Origin: Chitinophagaceae bacterium
GTDB taxonomy: Bacteria; Bacteroidota; Bacteroidia; Chitinophagales; Chitinophagaceae
NCBI GenBank assembly: GCA_020403455.1
Contig: JADBXP010000019.1
Span: 1 to 64,000 of the forward strand
Length of the DNA: 64,000 bases
Reading direction: 5' to 3'
Shown: positions 7,498 to 15,393 of the stretch, piece by piece
How positions within the stretch are numbered: position 1 is the first letter of the stretch
Layout of the letters: each line of letters starts with the position of its first letter
Notes under the pieces: generated by a model
Told to the model about the DNA's origin: nothing
What the model saw: only the letters and a program-made list of their open reading frames with translations
The model's database searches: none
Position numbers and translations under genes: made by a program

Positions 7498-8091
7498 ATG
7501 GTAAATTACCTTAGCAAATTAGTGTTGTTATTATATTTACAATACAATAAAAAAATGGTAAAGAAGGAATTGCTGGTTTTGGCTGTAGAGCATACAATAC
7601 TCAATAAGATTTATCATATCCGAGGACAAAAAGTGATGATTGATGAAGATTTAGCAAGTATGTACCATGTAGAAACCAAGCGTTTAAATGAGCAGGTAAA
7701 GCGAAATTCGAAAAGGTTTCCAAAAGATTTCATGTTTACTATTACACAAAGGGAGTTTGAAAACTTGAAGTCGCAAAATGCGACATCAAGTTGGGGGGGA
7801 AGAAGGAAGCTGCCAAATGCTTTTACAGAGCAAGGAATCGCAATGTTATCCAGTGTTTTGAACAGCGATACGGCTATTGAAGTAAATATTAGAATCATCA
7901 GAGTATTTACTCGACTGCGAGAATATGCACTTACTCATAAAGACATATTGCTTCAACTATCCAAACTTGAAAAGGAAGTAAAAGGAAACAACAAAGACAT
8001 TGAGAATATTTTTATGGTATTGAAGGAAATTTTGGAAAAAGCAAGTAAACCAACTCCCCGAAATAAAATAGGCTTTAAACAGTACGATTAA
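7498..8091 (+). CDS. ORF6N domain-containing protein
   Basis: This is a 197-aa protein. Residues about 30-120 carry the ORF6N domain (IYHIRGQKVMIDEDLASMYH, then RFPKDFMFTITQREF and NAFTEQGIAMLSSVLNS), a DNA-binding module of phage and mobile-element regulators. The C-terminus (LLQLSKLEKEVKGNNKDIEN) is likely coiled coil. The ATG at 7555 (MVKKELL) is a good alternative start, because the first 19 residues are not typical of the family. It sits alone between RHS scraps in the TA-rich region, so it is probably cargo. Its target is unknown. Confidence 0.82.
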   Translation: MVNYLSKLVLLLYLQYNKKMVKKELLVLAVEHTILNKIYHIRGQKVMIDEDLASMYHVETKRLNEQVKRNSKRFPKDFMFTITQREFENLKSQNATSSWGGRRKLPNAFTEQGIAMLSSVLNSDTAIEVNIRIIRVFTRLREYALTHKDILLQLSKLEKEVKGNNKDIENIFMVLKEILEKASKPTPRNKIGFKQYD

Positions 8092-8406
8092 ATTTTGCAC
8101 CTTACATAATTCCGTCTACTAGTAAAGAGGCGTAGCCTCGACATAAACTGCAACAATGGATTTTAATCCGTTGTTGGATGGCAAGTAAGATACAAAGAGA
8201 GGCCGATATAGTTGATAACAAAGCACATAAATATGCATAGTGCCTACAGCACTCTTTACGTTAGGTGCTTGAAGCTGCAAGGGATTAAAATCCTAGGTAT
8301 ATATAAAATCGAGCCGCCGGCTCTAAACACCTTCTCCACTCTCATATCCGTCGTTACTCTAACTCCAACCTTTAGCGTTGGAGCACACTCAAACTCCACT
8401 CTCACA
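8092..8406 (+). other. Intergenic region with palindromes
   Basis: No gene is seen. The stretch contains the near-perfect inverted repeat CAACAA-T-GGATT-TT-AATCC-G-TTGTTG (8151-8176), a small GGATTTTAATCC-like core repeated as GGATTAAAATCC near 8281, and the second copy of the GAGCCGCCGGCTC border segment (8312-8394). It looks like an accumulation of REP-like repeats. Confidence 0.6.
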
Positions 8407-8567
8407 CTGCTTTTTCCTTCAGGAAAAAGTAGTAGCTTCGGTAAGCACCGATAGCAAACAGCGTGAAGTGGGCTATTGGGGTAAGCAGATCTTTGAATTA
8501 CTGAGCAGGCAATAGTGTTCACACTATGTCTGCTGCGAAGTAATCACCGAGACTTAAGCCTACAATA
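8407..8567 (+). repeat. RHS homology block, copy 3 (truncated)
   Basis: This is the third copy of the block, starting CTGCTTTTTCCTTCAGG and including GYWGKQIFELLSRQ and the same in-frame TAG. Identity ends at GCCTACAATA near 8567, before the RHS core, so no toxin tip is attached. A UPF0175/PIN toxin-antitoxin module follows instead. Confidence 0.8.
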
Positions 8568-8660
8568 ATGATTGTTCAGGAAACCAAGTTGTAGTCTTGC
8601 GTTTTTAATATTCCTAGACCGTTATAACAACCTAAATTCCTAGTAATAAATTATTTTTTG

Positions 8661-8668
8661 TAACTTTA
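8661..8668 (+). promoter_or_regulatory. Candidate -7 box of the UPF0175 gene
   Basis: TAACTTTA, close to the Bacteroidota -7 consensus TAnnTTTG, lies 4 bases before the ATG at 8673. This is the same spacing as in front of clpB. Confidence 0.4.
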
Positions 8669-8672
8669 TCAT

Positions 8673-8900
8673 ATGAAGACGCTTACATTCAATATTCCTG
8701 ATTCGGTTGACTTAGACAACAGGGAAGTTGCTATGTTATTGGCTACCAAATTGTATGAGGAAGGAAAACTATCACTAGGCCAGGCAGCTGAATTGGTTGG
8801 ACTTTCAAAAAGGACTTTTGCTGAGTTGCTCGGGAAATACAACGTTTCCATTTTTAATTTTTCAGCTGATGATCTTTCCAGAGAATTGACAAATGTCTAA
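8673..8900 (+). CDS. UPF0175 family protein, antitoxin
   Basis: This is a 75-aa protein. The family pattern is clear: VAMLLATKLYEEGKLSLGQA, then AELVGLSKRTFAELLGKYNV, a helix-turn-helix-like segment. UPF0175 proteins are usually encoded directly before a DUF3368 PIN-like toxin, and that is the case here with an 8-base overlap. The product would bind the toxin and probably the shared promoter. Because the toxin frame is broken, the antitoxin may now be unopposed. Confidence 0.85.
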   Translation: MKTLTFNIPDSVDLDNREVAMLLATKLYEEGKLSLGQAAELVGLSKRTFAELLGKYNVSIFNFSADDLSRELTNV

Positions 8901-9348
8901 AATTATAATTTCAGACACTAGCTGTCTTATCATACTTTCTAAAATCAATGAACTTGATTAATTACGTAGGATGTATGGTAAAGTAATTACAACTGCTGAA
9001 GTTGCTGACGAGTTCGGGGAAAGTCTTCCCGAATGGGTTGAGATTAGAATAGCATCAGATGCTTATCGACAAAGAATTTTAGAATTACAAATCAATAAAG
9101 GAGAAGCAAGTACCATAGCTTTGGCAATAGAACTTACTGATTCCGCAGTTATTTTAGACGATTATAAAGCTCGAAAAATTGCAGAGAGCTTAGGTATTCC
9201 AATTATTGGTACTATCGGCGTAATTATTTCCGCAAAAAAACTGGGAGTTATTGAATCAATAAAGCCATACCTTCAAAAAATTCGTCAAACCAATTTTCGT
9301 ATTTCAGAGGAAATAGAAAAGCGGGCACTTGAAGAATCAGGCGAATGA
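8893..9348 (+). pseudogene. DUF3368 PIN-like toxin, interrupted by a nonsense codon
   Basis: From ATG 8893 the frame reads MSKIIISDTSCLIILSKINE and then meets TAA at 8959-8961 before continuing in the same frame (LRRMYGKVITTAEVADEFGE, NKGEASTIALAIE, AVILDDYKARKIAE, IIGTIGVI) to 9348. This is the full DUF3368 pattern with one internal stop. The ORF track starts at the downstream ATG 8971, which lacks the first catalytic Asp (ISDTS). The first ATG overlaps the UPF0175 stop by 8 bases, which supports 8893 as the original start. A sequencing error is possible but nothing else is out of frame. Confidence 0.82.
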
Positions 9349-9600
9349 GGTTAAATTGTATTTCGTCTCCGTGGGTCTTGCGCTATAGGCGGAAACCCCG
9401 CGGTTCATACACGGAGAATTTTCAAAATTTTCATGAAAAGCAACCCTGTGGAGAAGGAAACGCAGATCATTTTTATCAATGATACACTAGGAGTAATATA
9501 ACATTGATTCATGCCGCGAAGTCTCCGCCTCTGGCGGAAGACACGCGGTGGAAGAAAGCCAAAGACCAAAGACCGTGACCAAAGAATACCCATCCATCGT
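9349..9600 (+). other. Intergenic region with a CGCC-N3-GGCG hairpin
   Basis: No gene is recognised. CCGCCTCTGGCGG at 9525-9537 is one member of a palindrome family seen in several intergenic regions of this window (also 40819, 51771 and 52343). Confidence 0.5.
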
Positions 9601-9807
9601 TTATTCAGCCGCATTTTTGTCGATACCTGCCTGCCTAAGAATTGCCAGGAATGTACCCTTTTTTACATCTCTCCCTCCGTGAAATGGCACAATGGCAGTT
9701 TTGTTGTTAATTGGGTTATAATATAATCTGTGAGACCCTTTCGATCGCTTAAAAATAAATCCATTTTCTTCCAATAATTTTATTAGATGGCGGGGACTCA
9801 GATTCAT
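9601..9807 (-). CDS. hicA: HicA family toxin
   Basis: This is a 68-aa protein with the HicA double-stranded RNA-binding fold pattern: SPRHLIKLLEENGFIFKRSK, GSHRLYYNP with the catalytic His, and IVPFHGGRDVKKGTFLAILRQAGI. HicA toxins act on mRNA and block translation. It follows hicB with a 4-base overlap. Here the antitoxin gene comes first, an order seen in many HicAB pairs of this type. The length is normal for the family. Confidence 0.9.
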   Translation of the reverse strand: MNLSPRHLIKLLEENGFIFKRSKGSHRLYYNPINNKTAIVPFHGGRDVKKGTFLAILRQAGIDKNAAE

Positions 9808-10028
9808 TCTCCCTCTACAATTAACGAGTATTCCATAGTATTACTGTCTTCGGGTAATGACTCACCTCTTTCCCGCAATTCTTCTACATACAATGAAATA
9901 GCTTCCTTTGCCATAGTAATTGCTTCATCCCAATCCTGGCCATAAGTAATACAACCGGGCAACGCAGGGACAGAAACTGTATAACCCCCTTCTTTTTCTT
10001 TGCTAATATGTAATTTATAGCTGTACAT
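9804..10028 (-). CDS. hicB: HicB family antitoxin
   Basis: This is a 74-aa protein from ATG 10028 (MYSYKLHISKEKEGGYTVSV). The ORF track extends the frame to 10160, but the extra residues are hydrophobic and unlike the family, so the inner start is preferred. PALPGCITYGQDWDEAITMA and KEAISLYVEELRERGE are the HicB degenerate RNase H-like signature. It neutralises HicA. No additional DNA-binding domain is visible. Confidence 0.9.
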   Translation of the reverse strand: MYSYKLHISKEKEGGYTVSVPALPGCITYGQDWDEAITMAKEAISLYVEELRERGESLPEDSNTMEYSLIVEGE

Positions 10029-10491
10029 AATTTTTTGAAAGTTGAAAAAACAATGAATGATTACGAAAAATACATGCTGAATTAGTTTTTGGCTGTTTTG
10101 GTAAAACAAAGCTACTGCAGACTTTATCGATTTTTGTTTGCATAGTTCAAAGATAAACAAGTAAAGAAAATTTTCATACGTATTGGTTACAGGTATAAGT
10201 ACGTGTTGTTGTTTTGAAAATTTTATTTAAAGGACATCAATCAAATTCAGGCGACCGATTATGCCTACCCCTTACAGGTATAATACTCCCCAAAATTTCA
10301 GAACAGGGGTAAGTTTTTTTTTATTAATTTACACCTCAAGTATGAAAAAACAAACCCGTCGCAAATTTGCTGCCGCCTTCAAGACTAAAGGTCTTTCATC
10401 TTTGGTTTGATAGCCATCTAAAATCATACTCCGTAAAAGCATATTCACACTCACTCTCACACTCACACTAGCTCTATCTCCCCACTTGCTC
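10029..10491 (+). other. Intergenic region with mobile-element remnants
   Basis: There is no intact gene. From about 10279 to 10410 lies a fragment that looks like an IS3 left end (ACTCCCCAAAATTTCAGAAC) followed by the start of an orfA. Before it, a short open stretch DINQIQATDYAYPLQV may be another RHS scrap (weak). From 10440 a low-complexity CACTCACTCTCACACTCACA tract marks the boundary to the conserved chromosome segment. Confidence 0.5.
10342..10410 (+). pseudogene. IS3 family orfA, N-terminal remnant
   Basis: The frame from ATG 10342 reads MKKQTRRKFAAAFKTK, the very typical N-terminus of IS3-family OrfA (HTH_Tnp_1), and then diverges into six unrelated residues and a stop at 10408. Only the first 16 codons remain. 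It is the left end of an excised or deleted IS copy. Confidence 0.65.
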
Positions 10492-13400
10492 TTATCTTAC
10501 CAGCAACAACGTTCCATTCTTCACCACCTCCTTGCCATCATCATCCGTGAAGCGAATCAGATATACATATACCCCCTGGTTCTGTACTATTCCATTCACC
10601 TTCCCATCCCAGCCCCTGCGATAATCGGTCGTCTCAAAAATCACAAACCCTAAACGACTGTAAATCTGCATGCGATAATTCTTGAGCGCTACCGGTATCA
10701 CCGGACGAAAAACATCATTGATATAATCGCCATTCGGACTAAATGCATTGGGTACCTGAATCGGTATGCAGCGCTGATATTTTACCTCTATCGTATCCAC
10801 CCCCCTGCAATTGTTCACGTCCACTACATTCACCCAATACTTGCCCGGTGCACTGATCAATAAATTGTAATCAATTGATCCGCTGTTCCACAAGGTTGAT
10901 CGGAACTGGGGTAAACTAATACTCATCGTTCTTCCCAAACAGAGCGTAGTATCCTGCGGTAAGAATTGCACCGGCAATGGTGTTACCGATAACTGCGTTA
11001 CAATCACCGAATCACATCCCTGCCTGGTCTTCAACGTATCATAATAAATTCCCGATCGTGTCTGCAATGCTCCCCCGGCACGATAACTACTTCCATCACA
11101 TATCTGCACCTCCCGCGTTTGTCGGTACACCGGATTCACCACCAGATTCAGCGTGCGTGTACTGTCACAGCCATTCACCGCCTTGAATACATCCACATAC
11201 CTTCCCGTTCTGCTATACCCTGCATATTGTTGCCCCTCACACAATGCTACCGATATCGTTGTGCTTACCGGATTCGCCCGATAACTGAGGTGCAAAATGC
11301 GAATGCTGTCACAACCACCCGCGGTCCGGAATGTGTCGGAATATACACCCGCACTCGTTCTTCCCAAAACCGTATCTCCCGTACAGGCAGCATTCACGAA
11401 AAGATCAAATACAATGTAAGGGAACTCTACCTGCACCGTATCACTTCCGGAACATCCATTGTTATCCGTTACCCGCGCTGCATATATTCCTGTACGATTC
11501 ACTGTTATCGTGTTGGCAATACTTCCCGTATTCCACAATACCGTCGGATAACCCGATAAACTCAAAGTGAGCGTTTTGCCTGAACACAAGACAGTATCCT
11601 TTGGTAGAAAAGCAGCAGGTAATGGATGTACCGTTAAATAAGTGGAGACAATTGAATCGCATCCCGCAACCGTTCGCAGCGTGTCTTCATACCAACCCGT
11701 TGTTGTCTGCCAGCCACCTCCCGCCCGGTATCGTTCACCACTGCAAATGCCCACCCTCACGGTATCTTTTTTATTCGGATTTACTGTCAGCACCAGGGTG
11801 CGGAAACTATCACAGGCATTCTTCCCCAGGAACCTGTCCACATACACCCCCGTCTGTGTATATCCCTCTGCCTGTCCGCCCGCACAAATCGATGTATTAA
11901 CGGTGGTTCTGCTCACCCGTTCAGGCCGAATGGTTAACTGCAAAATTCGTATGCTGTCACAACCCGAGCCCTGTCGCAGCGTATCCCTATACGTACCTGA
12001 AACTGTTCTGCCATAAATAGTATCACCCGTACATGCCGTGATTGTCTCAGTGCGAGAAGGCCATTGATACACATAAGGTGCAGAAACATTGTTCGTATAA
12101 CTCATTTCTCTTACCTGGTCCGCCGGAAACCGAACGGGACTCACTGTTGGCTTTTGATTGAGGGTCGCATAAATTGTACCTTCTGCAGGTTTTCGGATGC
12201 GGAAAGTATAGGTCTCTTCATTGCCCGCCGAACTAAAGGGCAGGGTCAGTCCGGCAGTTAACAACTCGGCACCAACTACTCTCGGATCATTGCGGAAAAA
12301 TGCCAGGGGTAGTGCCACCGGTACCTTGCCGGGTGTAAATAAATTGGTCACCTTCACTCTTACATCTACCGAATCCCTGCCCGCACAAATCATATCCAGC
12401 AACTGGATGCGGAAATCAGTGGCTTCAATTCTGATCACTACCTGGGTCGTATCATAGCAATCCCACTGGCTGCGAACAATCAACTGCTTGGTCTCAGTAC
12501 TACTAGTAAGTCCGGAGAAAAAGAGCGGACCATTGCAATTGGTACAACTGAGTTTCGTGGGTGGACTCCATAGAAATTGTTGGGTGAAGGTATAAGACGG
12601 AGTGGTGGTAGCCATCAATTGAATGGTATCTCCCGGTAGTTGTGTTGGTACCTGGTTGATTTTGGCTGTGTATCGGAAATCAGAAACGCTCACTGCGTTG
12701 AATCGGGAGTAATTCATTTCTAAGAAGGGTGATCCGGGGTAGGGGATCTGGATGGGGATGGTCTGGTTGCCATCATCGTTGCTTACAGCAAACAGGGTTT
12801 TAGTGGCAGGATAGGCATTATCGATGATGATCTGATAAGTTCTTCCGCAATAACCGGTGATGCTGTCGGGAATCAGGAATGTTGTTCCTATCTTTTTGGC
12901 ACCACTATTGGCAACCTCTGGGTCGGCATCATAAAAGCTCACCGGAAGTTTAGTTTTCATGGTAGCAAAACCTGTATTGTAAACGTTCAGGTAGAACATC
13001 AGCTTGGTCTGTTGGTAACAGGTGGCACCAAATATATTGGTGTACATATCGGGTGTCGGATCTAACACATTGACGAATGCAAAACTGGTGCTGTCTACAC
13101 AGTTTGCGTTGGAAGCGATCAGTTTTACCCAGTATTGTCCTTCCTGCGGGAAGGCATACAGCAGGTCATTGACACCACCCCCTGCCACGTTACTGGTTAC
13201 TACTTTTCTGTCAGCGAAATTGCGGTTGATGATCCACTGATAATTGGTGGCATTGCCGATGGTATTGTTCGTGAATACAATCGTATCAAGCAGTATATTT
13301 TGCTTGGAGGCGATCAGAGATTTGTTGCTAAAAAATCTCGCCGTGAGTCCGCAGTTCGGTTGTATATTTTCTGAATGGGAGGCAAAACATCCGGCATTGT

Positions 13401-14712
13401 TGGATGCTTTGAGTGTTACTTTGAATTTTCCGTTGTTTGGAAATGCATAACTGAAAGTACTGCCACTGCCTACCACATTATCATTGATCAGCCACTCATA
13501 ATTGTTAAATCCACTGCCGGCTGTGAAGTTCACGGTTTCTCCGGTGATCGGATAATATTTATCGCGGGTGAATCTCACCAAAATATTTTCCCCACAGGGT
13601 GGAGTCAATACATCATTCATCAGGCCTGGTCGCTGCGATAGGACAACTGCCCGCATCCTTTCGGCCTGTCCCTGCGTAAACTGATTGGCACAGTTATTAT
13701 GGCCGTAATCCATGAAATTGGTGATGTAATCGGTGGTGTCTTTCCTGAAAAATCCATTGGAATAGTTGGAGAGGGTGTCGGTATTGCAGGAGTTATCAGG
13801 GTTGCTGCAAGATGGAGAAGGTGCAGTTTTGCAGTCAGGTGGCGTATCACATACCCTGTCACCATCTTTGGTACAATCGTTGTTGTTGCAACAGCCTTCA
13901 AAGGTATGGTAGAGACCGAGGTAATGTCCCATCTCGTGCGTTAGAAGAAAATCAGATATCCCTGCCATGACGATTCCATCTACTTCGGGTCGAGTACCGG
14001 GAAAAGTGGCATACCCGCCGATCTGTTCTCTGTTCCATCCCTTTTCACATTGAAAATAAACATTGGTCTCTCCGATGATTTGGGGAACTATCCAAACATT
14101 GATGTATTTAGCAGGATTCCATTGCATCAAGTTCTTTAGCTTTCCATCTTCTAACTCACGGAACATGTTATTGCCCATGAGGGATGTGATTCGGTTGATG
14201 CCATTGGTTACACCTCCCTCCGGTGTCTTTCTTGCCAGTGCAAATCTTATTTTAGCATCTGCCCCCGAGCTGCCGGCATATTTACCCGATTTGCTGAAAG
14301 CCTCATTCAGGCCTTTTATCGCATCCAGGATTTGTTGGTCTGAGATAAAATTCGAGTTCAGCGTTGGATGTACAATATGAATGACCAGGGGTAGGGTGAG
14401 GGTATCATTGCTACCATGGGTTTCCAGGATCTCCTGGTTCATCTTCATCTCCTTGGCCAGAAATTCAGGTGCTTTGCGTTCTGTCTTCAGCCAGCTATCT
14501 ATTCCACAACTCACCGTTAAATGGCCGGTTCTTTTGGTGATGGAATCTATGTATCGATCAGGGGGCACCTGCTGGGCCCTCAACTCTAGCGATGTTCCCG
14601 ATAAAAGAAATTCGAGAAAGCAAAACAAAGCAATCATATACCAGCGATGGGCTGAGTATGAAAAGCACAGATGTCGGTTGAAAAATGATTGGAAAGAGAC
14701 AAATGGCTTCAC
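10492..14712 (-). CDS. Secreted M43-like zinc metalloprotease with PKD domains and T9SS C-terminal domain
   Basis: This is a 1406-aa secreted protein. The N-terminus has a signal-type segment (MIALFCFLEFLLSGTSLE), and ATG 14637 is a good alternative start. Around residue 260, THEMGHYLGLYHTFEG is the extended zinc motif HExxHxxGxxH of pappalysin-type M43 peptidases, with a Cys-rich loop after it and MDYGHNN (Met-turn) about residue 338. PKD-like domains follow (about 380-560). Residues about 895-1310 hold a large tandem array of GCDSI-type units in two superunits. The last 95 residues (PNAFSPNGDYINDVFRPVIP, then GWDGKVNG) are the gliding-motility-associated/type B T9SS sorting domain. It is exported by the type IX system and probably digests extracellular protein. 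Confidence 0.9.
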   Translation of the reverse strand: MKPFVSFQSFFNRHLCFSYSAHRWYMIALFCFLEFLLSGTSLELRAQQVPPDRYIDSITKRTGHLTVSCGIDSWLKTERKAPEFLAKEMKMNQEILETHGSNDTLTLPLVIHIVHPTLNSNFISDQQILDAIKGLNEAFSKSGKYAGSSGADAKIRFALARKTPEGGVTNGINRITSLMGNNMFRELEDGKLKNLMQWNPAKYINVWIVPQIIGETNVYFQCEKGWNREQIGGYATFPGTRPEVDGIVMAGISDFLLTHEMGHYLGLYHTFEGCCNNNDCTKDGDRVCDTPPDCKTAPSPSCSNPDNSCNTDTLSNYSNGFFRKDTTDYITNFMDYGHNNCANQFTQGQAERMRAVVLSQRPGLMNDVLTPPCGENILVRFTRDKYYPITGETVNFTAGSGFNNYEWLINDNVVGSGSTFSYAFPNNGKFKVTLKASNNAGCFASHSENIQPNCGLTARFFSNKSLIASKQNILLDTIVFTNNTIGNATNYQWIINRNFADRKVVTSNVAGGGVNDLLYAFPQEGQYWVKLIASNANCVDSTSFAFVNVLDPTPDMYTNIFGATCYQQTKLMFYLNVYNTGFATMKTKLPVSFYDADPEVANSGAKKIGTTFLIPDSITGYCGRTYQIIIDNAYPATKTLFAVSNDDGNQTIPIQIPYPGSPFLEMNYSRFNAVSVSDFRYTAKINQVPTQLPGDTIQLMATTTPSYTFTQQFLWSPPTKLSCTNCNGPLFFSGLTSSTETKQLIVRSQWDCYDTTQVVIRIEATDFRIQLLDMICAGRDSVDVRVKVTNLFTPGKVPVALPLAFFRNDPRVVGAELLTAGLTLPFSSAGNEETYTFRIRKPAEGTIYATLNQKPTVSPVRFPADQVREMSYTNNVSAPYVYQWPSRTETITACTGDTIYGRTVSGTYRDTLRQGSGCDSIRILQLTIRPERVSRTTVNTSICAGGQAEGYTQTGVYVDRFLGKNACDSFRTLVLTVNPNKKDTVRVGICSGERYRAGGGWQTTTGWYEDTLRTVAGCDSIVSTYLTVHPLPAAFLPKDTVLCSGKTLTLSLSGYPTVLWNTGSIANTITVNRTGIYAARVTDNNGCSGSDTVQVEFPYIVFDLFVNAACTGDTVLGRTSAGVYSDTFRTAGGCDSIRILHLSYRANPVSTTISVALCEGQQYAGYSRTGRYVDVFKAVNGCDSTRTLNLVVNPVYRQTREVQICDGSSYRAGGALQTRSGIYYDTLKTRQGCDSVIVTQLSVTPLPVQFLPQDTTLCLGRTMSISLPQFRSTLWNSGSIDYNLLISAPGKYWVNVVDVNNCRGVDTIEVKYQRCIPIQVPNAFSPNGDYINDVFRPVIPVALKNYRMQIYSRLGFVIFETTDYRRGWDGKVNGIVQNQGVYVYLIRFTDDDGKEVVKNGTLLLVR

Positions 14713-14889
14713 CTGGTTCCTGATTTACTGTTGTGGGGTTATCAGGCAGGGGGGAGCCTGTTGGGTGAAAATATTACAAATTTTTCTGGAAAGCAACCTT
14801 AAGAGTATACTATTTCCTCTTATTGACACTCCGAGGTGGAAAAATAATGTAGTAACAGGGGTTTATTATTGATTGTTTTCAGTTTTTTG

Positions 14890-14897
14890 TACCTTTT
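14890..14897 (+). promoter_or_regulatory. Candidate -7 box of the lipoprotein gene
   Basis: TACCTTTT lies 4 bases before the ATG at 14902, the same arrangement as at several other genes here. The last base departs from the TAnnTTTG consensus. Confidence 0.35.
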
Positions 14898-14901
14898 CAC
14901 C

Positions 14902-15393
14902 ATGAAACCAGTTTTGGCATCCCTTCTTCTGCTGATGGTAGTAGTATCCTGTGACAAACCAGTTGTAGCAGTTCAAAAAATATTGTTTGCCCAAAATTTT
15001 ATAGTTGACCATCCCAACTGGCGGATTCTCAATGACACCATGCGCGAGTCTGTAATAGTGGGGTACAAGGGTATGGAAGTGCATATGGACATTGAGTGGC
15101 AAAGGGCAGAGGATGAAAACGGGTGCTTAAAAATTGCATCCATCCGCTTCATTCAAACCGGAGGGGATACCACCATTCAGATGCGTAATTTTGTGTTTCG
15201 GCACAACCCCTGCATCTATAAAAAAGGATACCAGAAGATTAAAAAATATGAGTCAATGGAAATTGACTTTGAATATTATGCCAAAACAAGTTTTGGTGTC
15301 TATCAACTAAAAACAAACCTGGGTGTAATTTTTGGTGATGGTGGTGCCTTATTCAACAGGGTATTTTTCCTCAATCAGAAGGGACCGGATTAA
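14902..15393 (+). CDS. Hypothetical lipoprotein
   Basis: This is a 163-aa protein from ATG 14902 (MKPVLASLLLLMVVVSCDKP), which gives a clean lipoprotein signal with VVSC as lipobox. The ORF track extends 11 codons upstream, but those residues precede a natural signal peptide and overlap a promoter-like box. The mature part is mixed alpha/beta with no recognised family. The gene ends exactly where the convergent gltD ends (adjacent stops, no gap). Confidence 0.8.
   Translation: MKPVLASLLLLMVVVSCDKPVVAVQKILFAQNFIVDHPNWRILNDTMRESVIVGYKGMEVHMDIEWQRAEDENGCLKIASIRFIQTGGDTTIQMRNFVFRHNPCIYKKGYQKIKKYESMEIDFEYYAKTSFGVYQLKTNLGVIFGDGGALFNRVFFLNQKGPD

Noticed and set aside
1491-8522. Three near-identical minus-strand ORFs (MNTI[D/A]CSVIQRS...) at 1491, 3360 and 8256 as a conserved small gene family
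   Set aside because: They are the antisense of the RHS blocks. The sense strand reads recognisable RHS-type text (STDSKQREVGYWGKQIFELL), and the similarity of the three ORFs is fully explained by the block duplication.
1585-8567. CRISPR array or integron attC cassette array
   Set aside because: Repeats are three long blocks at irregular distances with genes between them, not short regular repeats with spacers. No integrase or attC-type R'/L' core was seen.
11119-14380. Plus-strand ORFs over the T9SS metalloprotease (for example 11119..11559, 11642..12016, 14063..14380)
   Set aside because: They are antisense to a 1406-aa protein with clear domain motifs and have no motif support of their own.
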